DNA of 5,114 bases from Chloroflexi bacterium RIFCSPLOWO2_02_FULL_71_16. Its GTDB lineage: Bacteria; Chloroflexota; Limnocylindria; P2-11E. The notes beneath the pieces are model-generated. The model worked only from the letters and a program-made list of their open reading frames with translations, was not told the origin of the DNA and made no database searches. Made by a program: the position numbers and the translations under genes. The stretch spans positions 10,904 through 16,017 of the forward strand of contig MGON01000108.1 of assembly GCA_001795345.1 (NCBI GenBank), given 5' to 3'. Below are positions 1 through 5,114 of this stretch, in pieces. Positions within the stretch are counted from its first letter, which is position 1. Each line of letters begins with the position of its first letter.

Positions 1-416
1 AGCCCGGCGCCCGCGGCCGCGCCGGCCGCGAGGGCGGAGGTCACGGCGATGGCCGCCGGAGCGTCCGCGAGCGAGGAGCCGACCACGGCCGCCGCGAAGG
101 CTCCCGCGAGGAACTGCCCCGCGACGCCGATGTTGAAGAGCCCCCCCTTGAACCCGAGCCCGACCGCCAGGCCGCCGAGCATCAGCGGCGCCGCCGCGAC
201 GAGCGTGTTCGTGATGGCCGTGCCGCTGCCGAACGCGCCGGCGAGGAGGTTCCCGTACGCGAACAGCGGCAGGAGCGGGAAGAAGCCGACCCCGGTGTAG
301 GCGCTCGAGGCGACGATGATCACCGCCGCGATGGCGAGCGCGAGCAGGATCGACAGCAGCGGGATCGTGGCGAGGCGCCCCGCGGCCGCGGCGGCGCGCG
401 CCAGCGCGGCGATCAA
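1..416 (-). CDS. BMP-family ABC importer, first permease subunit (YufP/NupP-like), 3'-truncated by window edge
   Basis: Inner-membrane permease of a BMP-type (nucleoside-like) ABC importer; the first 138 residues are visible and the rest lies left of position 1. It reads from a TTG at 416-414 that overlaps the TGA of the ATPase gene as TTGA. No ATG or GTG lies close upstream in this frame, and a GAGG four bases before the TTG may serve as ribosome site. A hydrophobic helix spans about residues 16-37, followed by a segment rich in Gly, Phe and Pro. The block at residues 71-101 (TLVAAAPLMLGGLAVGLGF, then KGGLFNIGVAGQ) matches the conserved early block of YufP-like permeases in the LivH-like BPD_transp_2 family (recalled, not searched). 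Family members are about 350 residues, so well over half is missing. A seven-base C run at 141-147 encodes Lys-Gly-Gly within this block and the frame stays open. Family assignment is firm; substrate is not determined. Confidence 0.9.
   Translation of the reverse strand, partial: MIAALARAAAAAGRLATIPLLSILLALAIAAVIIVASSAYTGVGFFPLLPLFAYGNLLAGAFGSGTAITNTLVAAAPLMLGGLAVGLGFKGGLFNIGVAGQFLAGAFAAAVVGSSLADAPAAIAVTSALAAGAAAGAG
413..416 (-). other. TTGA stop/start overlap between ATPase and permease
   Basis: The ATPase stop TGA (415-413) overlaps the permease start TTG (416-414). This is the TTG version of the common ATGA junction and suggests translational coupling, with ribosomes ending the ATPase re-initiating on the permease. 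The rare start codon and modest GAGG site would make the permease depend on this coupling. The overlap is seen directly; coupling is inferred. Confidence 0.7.
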
Positions 417-1981
417 GCGGCCTCGCCGCGCGCCATCAGCAGCCCGATGCGGTCGCGCTCCGCCTCGCGCCCGTCGAACTCGCCGACCACGCGCCCCCGG
501 TGGATGACGACGATCCGGTCGGAGAGCTCGAGGATCTCGTCGAGGTCGGCGGAGACGAGCAGCACGGCCGTACCGGCGTCGCGCTGCTCGATGGCCCGCC
601 GGTGGATGAACTCGGTGCTGCCCACGTCGAGCCCGCGCGTCGGCTGGTCGAGGACGATGAGGGCGTCGTCGCCGAACTCGCGGGCCACCACGACCTTCTG
701 CTGGTTGCCGCCCGAGAGCGTCTGCGCGCGGACGCCGGGGCCGGGAGTGCGGACGTCGAACTCCGCGATCAGCTTCTCCGCGTGCCGCCGGATGGCGGCC
801 TCGTTGCGGACGATCCCCGAGGCGAAGGGTGGTCGGTAGTACTCGGTGAGGCAGAAGTTGTCGTCCAGCGGGAAGCTCAGCACGAGCCCGTACCGCTGGC
901 GGTCCGCGGGCACGTAGCCGACGCGGGCCTCCCGCACCTGCCGCGGCGAGCGGCCCGTGATGTCGCGGCCGGCGAGCGTGACCCTGCCGGCGCTCGGCTT
1001 CCGAAGGCCGACGATGGCCTCGACCAGCTCCTCCTGGCCGTTGCCCGCCACGCCGGCGACGCCGACGATCTCGCCGCTCCGCACGGTGAGGTCGAGCCCG
1101 CGGACCACCTCGTGGCCGCGGTCGTCCTGCACGCGCAGACCGGTGACCTGTAGGGACACCTCGCCTGGATGGGAGGTGCCGCGATCGACCCGGAGCGAGA
1201 CCTCCCGGCCGACCATGAGATCCGCGAGCTCCTGCTCCGAGGTGTCGGCCGGCCGCCGCTCGCCCACGACGGCGCCGCGGCGGATCACCGTGATGCGGTC
1301 GGCGATCCGCAGCACCTCGTCGAGCTTGTGGCTGATGAAGACGATGCTCGCCCCCTCCCCGCGGAGGCGCCGGAGGACCTGGAAGATCTCCTCGGTCTCC
1401 TGCGGCGTGAGCACGGCGGTCGGCTCGTCGAGCACGAGGATCCGCGCGCCGCGGTAGAGCGCTTTCAGGATCTCCACGCGCTGCTGCTGGCCGACGCTGA
1501 GCTGCTCGACGCGCACCCCGGGGTCGATCTGGAAGCCGACCTGCTCCGCGAGCGCGCGGATCCGCCGGCTCGCCTCGCCGAGGTCGAGCAGGACGGGGCC
1601 GCGCATGACCTCGGCGCCGAGGATCACGTTCTCGGCCACGGTCAGGACGGGGACGAGCATGAAGTGCTGGTGGACCATGCCGATGCCCCGGGCGATCGCG
1701 TCGGCGGGGTCGTGGATCGTGACCGCCTTGCCATCGATGAGGACCTCGCCCTCGTCCGGCGCGATGAGGCCATACAGGATGTTCATGAGGGTCGTCTTGC
1801 CGGCCCCGTTCTCGCCCAGGAGGCCGTGGATCTCGCCCGGCTGGATGCTGAGGTCGACGTGATCGTTCGCGAGCGTGCCGGGGAACCGCTTGGTGATGCC
1901 GCGCATCTCGAGCGCCGGCGCCCGGCCCACCGGAAGCGAAGAGCGGGCCGCCTCCTGGGCGGCCCGCTCTTCTTCGGTCAT
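413..1981 (-). CDS. BMP-family ABC importer, double-domain ATP-binding protein (YufO/NupO-like)
   Basis: Cytoplasmic ATPase with two fused nucleotide-binding domains that powers the importer encoded on either side. With the ATG at 1981 it has 522 residues. Domain 1 is canonical: Walker A GENGAGKT at 56-63, Q-loop Gln105, signature LSVGQQQRVE at 161-170, Walker B ILVLDEPT at 181-188 with catalytic Glu186, and H-loop His218. Domain 2 keeps signature LSGGNQQK (422-429) and LIVLDQPTRGLD (441-452), but its Walker A is degenerate (GVAGNGQEE, Gln316 in place of Lys), the catalytic Glu is Gln446, and the H-loop His is replaced in VSADLDE. Such asymmetry is usual in RbsA/YufO-type ATPases. The start is doubtful: family homology begins near residue 24 (LEMRGITKRFPG), the first 20 residues are Glu/Ala/Arg-rich and partly encoded by a perfect inverted repeat, and no Shine-Dalgarno precedes 1981. 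GTG at 1930 (residue 18) or ATG at 1906 (residue 26) are alternatives. It follows the lipoprotein gene by 13 bases and overlaps the permease start. Confidence 0.95.
   Translation of the reverse strand: MTEEERAAQEAARSSLPVGRAPALEMRGITKRFPGTLANDHVDLSIQPGEIHGLLGENGAGKTTLMNILYGLIAPDEGEVLIDGKAVTIHDPADAIARGIGMVHQHFMLVPVLTVAENVILGAEVMRGPVLLDLGEASRRIRALAEQVGFQIDPGVRVEQLSVGQQQRVEILKALYRGARILVLDEPTAVLTPQETEEIFQVLRRLRGEGASIVFISHKLDEVLRIADRITVIRRGAVVGERRPADTSEQELADLMVGREVSLRVDRGTSHPGEVSLQVTGLRVQDDRGHEVVRGLDLTVRSGEIVGVAGVAGNGQEELVEAIVGLRKPSAGRVTLAGRDITGRSPRQVREARVGYVPADRQRYGLVLSFPLDDNFCLTEYYRPPFASGIVRNEAAIRRHAEKLIAEFDVRTPGPGVRAQTLSGGNQQKVVVAREFGDDALIVLDQPTRGLDVGSTEFIHRRAIEQRDAGTAVLLVSADLDEILELSDRIVVIHRGRVVGEFDGREAERDRIGLLMARGEAA
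1938..1972 (-). repeat. Perfect 15-bp inverted repeat (hairpin) at the lipoprotein/ATPase boundary; possible attenuator or RNA stabiliser
   Basis: Arms 1938-1952 (GAAGAGCGGGCCGCC on the plus strand) and 1958-1972 are exact reverse complements around a five-base loop at 1953-1957. In the minus-strand transcript this is a very stable GC-rich stem beginning 23 bases after the lipoprotein stop codon. The sequence after the stem (GCTTCCGG) is pyrimidine-rich at first but has no real U run, so a complete intrinsic terminator is doubtful. Hairpins after binding-protein genes in ABC operons are known to protect the upstream message or to cause partial termination, giving more binding protein than membrane components. 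Here the repeat also lies inside codons 4-15 of the ATPase if translation begins at 1981. An AGGAGG (1956-1951) spans the loop and descending arm, too far (20 bases) from the GTG at 1930 for a normal ribosome site. The structure is certain at sequence level; its role is inferred. Confidence 0.75.
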
Positions 1982-1994
1982 GTGCGGGGGAACG

Positions 1995-2990
1995 CTACTT
2001 GGAAGGCGGGTTCAGCGTGCCGGCCTTCATGTCCGCGAGCGCCTTGTCGAGCTTCGCCTGGAGACCGGCCGGGACCGGGCTGATGTTGCGGATCGGCGAT
2101 GCGGCGATGCCGCCGTTCTTCGCGTCGTTGAAGAAGTTCCCTCCCTGCTTGCCACTGTCCTTCCAGCGCTTGATCGCGTCGTTCGCCGCGACCTGGAGCT
2201 TCTTCTCCGCGCTGGTGACGATGCACTTCTGGGCGTCGGGGAGGCTCAGGTACTGGTCGACGTCGACCCCGATGCCCCAGACGTTCGCGTTGCACGCGGC
2301 GCGGAGCGCGCCCGCGCCGGTGAGCCCGGCGACCTGGAAGATCACGTCGGCGCCTTGGCCGATCATGGTCTTCGCGGAGGCCTCACCCTTGTCCGGCGCG
2401 TTGAAGTCCTCGGTGTAGTTCACCAGGACCTTGATGTTGGGCTTCTCCGCCTTCGCTCCGGCCTCGTAGCCCTTGATGAACGCGACCACCGGCGGGACCG
2501 CGGAGACGCCGCCGACGGCGCCGATGGTGTTCGACTTGGTGATGTTCGCGGCGACGATGCCCGCGAGGTAGCCGGCCTGGTTCTCCGCGAAGAGGAGGCC
2601 CTGGTAGTTGGCCGGCGCCGGGTCCGCGACGAACTGGTCGATGCCGAAGAACTGCACGTTCGGGTTCGCCTGCGCCGCCTTCAGGGTGTCGCTGCCGATC
2701 AGGAAGCCGACCGTGACGATGACGTCGAACTTCTGGTCGACCAGGCTCTGGATGTTCGCGGCGTAGTCGGCCGTGTCCTTCGTGACGACGACCGTCGCGT
2801 TCCCGCCGACGGCCTTCGCTCCGTCCTGGACGCCCTTCCAGGAGAACTCGTTGAACGACTTGTCCTCTAGCTGGCCGATGTCGGTCACCATGCCGATCTT
2901 CGGGCCTCCGCCGAGGCCGGGCAGGCCCGCGCCGCCGCAGGCGGACACGACTAGGCCGGCCAGGAGGACGAGCGCGATGGATCGCTTCAT
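1995..2990 (-). CDS. BMP/PnrA-family ABC transporter substrate-binding lipoprotein
   Basis: Extracytoplasmic, lipid-anchored receptor that captures the ligand for the ABC importer encoded downstream. The start at 2990 gives 331 residues, usual for the family, and is supported by a strong Shine-Dalgarno. Residues 1-17 form a type II signal peptide (Lys2, Arg3, hydrophobic core) ending in the lipobox VVSAC, so Cys18 is the lipidated residue; a Gly-rich linker follows (19-29). BMP hallmarks appear in order: KIGMVTDIGQLEDKSFNEFS (31-50), FFGIDQF (114-120), AENQAGYLAGIVAA (135-148), IGAVGGVSAVPPVVAFIKGYEAGAKA (156-181), DVIFQVAGLTGAGALRAA (215-232), GIGVDVDQY (239-247) and IVTSAEKKL (257-265). The Phe in the first motif and in VIFQVAG correspond, as I recall, to the base-stacking aromatics of Treponema PnrA, which binds purine nucleosides. 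Nucleoside binding is the leading guess; other BMP proteins have other ligands. An in-frame ATG at 3074 would put 28 non-signal-like residues ahead of the signal peptide and is rejected. Confidence 0.95.
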   Translation of the reverse strand: MKRSIALVLLAGLVVSACGGAGLPGLGGGPKIGMVTDIGQLEDKSFNEFSWKGVQDGAKAVGGNATVVVTKDTADYAANIQSLVDQKFDVIVTVGFLIGSDTLKAAQANPNVQFFGIDQFVADPAPANYQGLLFAENQAGYLAGIVAANITKSNTIGAVGGVSAVPPVVAFIKGYEAGAKAEKPNIKVLVNYTEDFNAPDKGEASAKTMIGQGADVIFQVAGLTGAGALRAACNANVWGIGVDVDQYLSLPDAQKCIVTSAEKKLQVAANDAIKRWKDSGKQGGNFFNDAKNGGIAASPIRNISPVPAGLQAKLDKALADMKAGTLNPPSK

Positions 2991-2999
2991 TCCGTGGAT

Positions 3000-3007
3000 C
3001 CCCTCCC
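3000..3007 (-). promoter_or_regulatory. Strong ribosome-binding site for the BMP lipoprotein gene
   Basis: The minus strand reads GGGAGGGG at 3007-3000, nine bases before the ATG at 2990. It decides between this start and the in-frame ATG at 3074, and it agrees with the signal peptide beginning right at 2990. It is the best Shine-Dalgarno in the window, fitting a binding protein made in excess. Confidence 0.75.
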
Positions 3008-3054
3008 TCTGAGTGCCGCCATCCGAAGGAAGCGCCGGGTGAGCGGTCGGGGGG

Positions 3055-3060
3055 ATATTA
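3055..3060 (-). promoter_or_regulatory. Possible -10 element for the BMP importer operon
   Basis: The 107-bp gap between the antiporter stop (3098) and the lipoprotein start (2990) is long enough for a promoter. Its only AT-rich stretch is TAATAT at 3060-3055 on the minus strand, followed by six C's (3054-3049). It matches four of six bases of TATAAT. No clear -35 is found 16-18 bases upstream (CAGCGG at 3083-3078 is poor), so this is a weak candidate only. Transcription would then leave a leader of about 60 bases before the lipoprotein gene. Confidence 0.25.
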
Positions 3061-3097
3061 GTCGCAGGCCACATCGCCCGCTGTTATCTGGCGAGCC

Positions 3098-4141
3098 CTA
3101 GTGCGGTACTGGGATCGGCCCCTGGTAGAACCCGACGATATACACGATGAAAGCGGCGTAGAAGAGCCCGAAGAACGCGAGCTGACCGCCCGAGAGGACG
3201 TTCCCGGGGCGCAGGAGGACCTGCAGGAGCAGGCCGGCGCCGACGGCGATGGCCGCGGACGCGATCGCCGCCTGGTCGAGGACCCACGGCGTGTACCAGA
3301 GGCCGACGGCCACGGGTATGCACGACTGGAAGACCATCGCTCCCGAGATGTTGCCCATGGCGAGCGTGTCCTTGCGCTGACGTACCCAGAGCACGCTGTT
3401 GAACTTCTCGGGCAGCTCGGTGGCGAGCGGCGCGATGATGAGCGAGAGCACGAGGGGCGTGATGCCCACGAGCGGCGAGAGCACGGTGATCTCGCGCACG
3501 AAGAGCTGCGCGCCGCCCGCGATGGCGGCGAGCGACACGATGAGCTGCGCGACCACGACGCGCGTGTGCGGTGTGGTGAGGTTCGGCTGGAGGCGGAGGG
3601 GGTTGAGCTCCTCGTCGGCCTCGTGCTCCCCGTGCGGGTCCTGCGAGGTGCGGTAGACGTAGAAGACGTACGCGGCGATCAACCCCACCGCCGCGGCGAG
3701 CCGGAGCCAGACGGGCTTCTCGTAGAGGGGGAGCCCGAGGACGATGGCCAGGGTGTACATCCCGAGGAAGAACCGAAGATCCCGGCCGACGATCCGCTGG
3801 TCGATGGACAGGGTGCGCTTCCGCCGGCCGCGCCGCGCGAAGACGAGCACGGCCGTGCCGGTGACGAACATGGCCGCGGTCGAGAGCATGAAGGGAGCTC
3901 CGAGGATCGCGCCGATGCCGACCTCTTCCGCCGCCGCGCCGCCGACGAACACGAGCGCGATGATCGGGATCATCGTCTCCGGCAGCGCCGTCCCCACGGC
4001 CGCGAGCACGCTGCCGACCATGCCCGTGCCGAGCCCGAGCTTCTTGCCGAACCATTCGATCGCGTTCGTGAACAGCTCGGCTCCCAGCAGGATCACGCCG
4101 AACGAGACGGCCAGGAGCAGCACGTCGACGAGCAGGGACAT
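3098..4141 (-). CDS. CaCA-superfamily cation antiporter (sodium/calcium exchanger-like), divergent alpha repeats
   Basis: Inner-membrane cation/proton or cation/sodium antiporter of 347 residues, a usual length for prokaryotic members with two alpha repeats in inverted topology. About ten hydrophobic helices are visible, in two halves split by a charged loop at about 164-192 (HGEHEADEE). Alpha-1 is at about 40-90, with GTALPE at 50-55 (Glu55) and GAILGAPFML at 77-86. Alpha-2 is at about 227-273, with APLATELPEKFNS at 237-249 (Glu242, Glu245) and GNISGAMVFQ at 263-272. The two central glutamates are kept, but the polar residues of the usual GNxxGSNxxN helix are lost in alpha-1 and altered in alpha-2, so calcium should not be assumed as substrate. 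The ATG at 4141 has AGGA eight bases upstream. It is separated from both neighbours by about 100 bp and shares no obvious pathway with them; it may be expressed alone or by read-through from the TTT genes. Confidence 0.88.
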   Translation of the reverse strand: MSLLVDVLLLAVSFGVILLGAELFTNAIEWFGKKLGLGTGMVGSVLAAVGTALPETMIPIIALVFVGGAAAEEVGIGAILGAPFMLSTAAMFVTGTAVLVFARRGRRKRTLSIDQRIVGRDLRFFLGMYTLAIVLGLPLYEKPVWLRLAAAVGLIAAYVFYVYRTSQDPHGEHEADEELNPLRLQPNLTTPHTRVVVAQLIVSLAAIAGGAQLFVREITVLSPLVGITPLVLSLIIAPLATELPEKFNSVLWVRQRKDTLAMGNISGAMVFQSCIPVAVGLWYTPWVLDQAAIASAAIAVGAGLLLQVLLRPGNVLSGGQLAFFGLFYAAFIVYIVGFYQGPIPVPH

Positions 4142-4149
4142 CGGCGTGA

Positions 4150-4153
4150 TCCT
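4150..4153 (-). promoter_or_regulatory. Ribosome-binding site of the antiporter gene
   Basis: AGGA on the minus strand eight bases before the ATG at 4141. It is short but correctly spaced, and it supports that start, which also puts the first hydrophobic helix at the very N-terminus as expected for the family. Confidence 0.5.
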
Positions 4154-4160
4154 AGGGCGC

Positions 4161-4222
4161 TACAGGCGAGCGAGCGCGATCAGCGCCCGCTCGCGGGCGC
4201 TGGCGCGCGAGCGATGCCTGTA
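4161..4222. repeat. Nested inverted repeats in the TctA/antiporter gap
   Basis: An outer 7-bp pair, TACAGGC (4161-4167) with GCCTGTA (4216-4222), encloses an inner perfect 9-bp stem, CAGCGCCCG (4181-4189) with CGGGCGCTG (4194-4202), around a CTCG loop. A competing 8-bp stem, CGCTCGCG (4188-4195) with CGCGAGCG (4206-4213), uses part of the same bases. CGAGCG also recurs at 4167-4172 and 4171-4176. It lies 13 bases past the TctA stop, so a terminator or mRNA 3'-end structure for the TTT operon is the natural reading, though no U run follows on either strand. The repeats are seen directly; function is inferred. Confidence 0.55.
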
Positions 4223-4234
4223 TGTGCGAAGCAC

Positions 4235-5114
4235 TTACGGCGCCGGAGGCTCGGACGGGCCGGCGGATGCGGCGCGGCCGCGCGCTCGCCGGCGCATCAG
4301 GTACTGCGCGAGCGGAAGGAGGAACAGTGCGATCGCGATCGTGGAGAGCGCGGCCGCGAACGGGCTCCCGAAGAAGACGAGCGGATCCGACCCGCTGCCG
4401 ATGAGCGCCTTTCGGAGCTCGCGCTCCGTCGAGTCCCCGAGGACGATCGCGACGACCAGCGGCGCGAGCGGGTACTTCATCTTCCGCAGCCAGTACCCGA
4501 TGAGCCCGAAGATGATGACGATGAACACGTCCTTCATGGCGGTGTTCACGGCGTACGCCCCGATGATCGAGGCGAGCACGATGAACGGCGTGATCACGGC
4601 GTAGGGGGCGCGCATGATCGACGCGAGGAAGGGCGTCGCGAGGATGCAGATGACGAACGCGATGAGGTTGCCGAGGTAGATGCTCGCGATGAGGCCCCAG
4701 ACGAAATCCTTGTTCTCGGTGAAGAGGAGCGGACCCGGCGTGAGCCCCCACACGAACAGGCCCGCCATGATCACGGCCGCCGTCGGCGACCCCGGGACGC
4801 CGAGGGTGATCATCGGCAGGAGGGACCCGACGCTGGCCGCGTTGGCCGAGGCCTGCGGCGCGAGGATGCCCGCGGGCTCGCCCTTGCCGAAGTTCGCCCG
4901 CTCCTTCTCCGGCGCGTACTGGCGGGCCACGCCGTACGAGAGGAACGACGCCGGGGTCGCGCCGGTCCCCGGCAGGACCCCGATCCAGAACCCCAGGAGC
5001 GTGTTCACGACGAGCATCCAGAACTTGCGGCGCAGGTGACCGATGGACTCCATCAGGTCCTTGAGCCCGAGCTTGGCCGCGACCTGCTCGTACTTCACGC
5101 CCGCCTCCTCGGCG
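4235..5114 (-). CDS. TctA-type large permease of a tripartite tricarboxylate transporter, 5'-truncated by window edge
   Basis: Large membrane subunit of a TTT (DUF112/TctA) secondary importer, which works with a periplasmic TctC receptor and a small TctB membrane protein to take up carboxylates such as citrate or related acids. The visible 292 codons are the C-terminal part; family members have about 500 residues and the frame is open to 5114. Numbering from the valine codon at 5098, key blocks are GVLPGTGATPASFLSYG (40-56), the NFGKGEPAGILAPQASANAAS stretch (69-89), LLPMITLGVPGSPTAAV (93-109), GLTPGPLLF (118-126), FGLIGYWLRKMKYPLAPLVV (197-216) and LGDSTERELRKALIGSGSDP (220-239), all typical of TctA. 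At least five hydrophobic segments follow one another, ending in an Arg-rich tail (269-275) and a Pro/Ala/Ser-rich C-terminus, so the C-terminus is probably cytoplasmic. The middle block has QASANAAS where many members have ESANNA. TctB and TctC would be expected upstream, right of 5114. The substrate cannot be told from this subunit. Confidence 0.92.
   Translation of the reverse strand, partial: AEEAGVKYEQVAAKLGLKDLMESIGHLRRKFWMLVVNTLLGFWIGVLPGTGATPASFLSYGVARQYAPEKERANFGKGEPAGILAPQASANAASVGSLLPMITLGVPGSPTAAVIMAGLFVWGLTPGPLLFTENKDFVWGLIASIYLGNLIAFVICILATPFLASIMRAPYAVITPFIVLASIIGAYAVNTAMKDVFIVIIFGLIGYWLRKMKYPLAPLVVAIVLGDSTERELRKALIGSGSDPLVFFGSPFAAALSTIAIALFLLPLAQYLMRRRARGRAASAGPSEPPAP

Noticed and set aside
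141..147. The seven-C run as a possible sequencing error or phase-variable tract in the permease.
   Set aside because: The reading frame on both sides matches the conserved permease block, so the length shown is the functional one, and seven bases are not enough to argue for phase variation in a GC-rich genome.
310..445. A frameshift or fusion between ATPase and permease.
   Set aside because: The ATPase ends at a proper TGA after a normal C-terminus, and the permease starts in a different frame with a plausible TTG start; this is a standard overlap.
941..1170. The second ATPase domain looking broken (no Walker A Lys, Glu to Gln in Walker B).
   Set aside because: A degenerate second nucleotide site is usual in RbsA/YufO-like double ATPases, so it is not evidence for a pseudogene.
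1169..2083. A 304-codon plus-strand open frame opposite the ATPase gene.
   Set aside because: It mirrors conserved ABC motifs on the other strand, and its translation is repetitive in Asp, Glu, Arg, Leu and Ala without family features.
1875..2870. A 331-codon plus-strand open frame opposite the lipoprotein and ATPase genes.
   Set aside because: It is antisense to two well-supported genes, consists of Arg/Asp/Val/Leu-rich low-complexity protein with no recognisable motif, and is the usual by-product of G/C third-position bias.
2991..3074. A 28-residue N-terminal extension of the lipoprotein from the ATG at 3074.
   Set aside because: It would bury the signal peptide and lipobox, covers the promoter/ribosome-site region, and the start at 2990 has a strong, well-spaced Shine-Dalgarno.
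3071..3097. A possible terminator after the antiporter (TCGCC with GGCGA).
   Set aside because: The stem is only five pairs with an eleven-base loop and no U run.
3084..4055. A 323-codon minus-strand frame overlapping the antiporter in another frame.
   Set aside because: It is extremely Arg/His/Gly/Ala-rich and has no membrane or domain signal, whereas the overlapping frame encodes clear CaCA alpha repeats.

Overview
This is a 5.1 kb piece of a GC-rich bacterial chromosome on which every convincing gene lies on the minus strand, so it reads from right to left. It holds five genes, two of them cut by the window ends. All five are membrane-transport components. There is no sign of a mobile element, CRISPR array, RNA gene, toxin or defence gene. 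The strong G/C third-position bias and the mix of families fit a high-GC lineage such as Chloroflexota, Actinomycetota, Methylomirabilota/Rokubacteria or Pseudomonadota. The sequence alone does not let me choose among them.

Layout in transcription order. (1) 5114-4235: C-terminal part of a TctA-type large permease of a tripartite tricarboxylate transporter (TTT); the gene runs off the right edge. (2) 4234-4142: a 93-bp gap with nested inverted repeats. (3) 4141-3098: a complete CaCA-superfamily (sodium/calcium exchanger-like) antiporter with two degenerate alpha repeats. (4) 3097-2991: a 107-bp gap with a strong Shine-Dalgarno and a weak promoter candidate. (5) 2990-1995: a BMP/PnrA-family substrate-binding lipoprotein. 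(6) 1981-413: its double-domain ATPase (YufO/NupO type). (7) 416-1: the start of the first permease (YufP/NupP type), which runs off the left edge.

The last three genes form a standard operon for a BMP-family ABC importer: lipoprotein, then ATPase, then permease, with a second permease expected beyond position 1. Relatives with known ligands mostly take up purine or other nucleosides, so nucleoside uptake is the best guess, but the ligand is not fixed by the sequence. The ATPase and permease overlap in a TTGA junction. A perfect 15-bp inverted repeat sits at the lipoprotein/ATPase boundary, where it could raise lipoprotein output relative to the membrane parts and where it also makes the ATPase start uncertain. 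The TctA gene belongs to a separate upstream unit (TctC-TctB-TctA type carboxylate import), and the antiporter sits alone between the two systems.

I did not find a new biological system. The points most worth a second look are the hairpin at 1938-1972 with the unclear ATPase start, and the loss of usual ion-ligand residues in the antiporter's alpha repeats.
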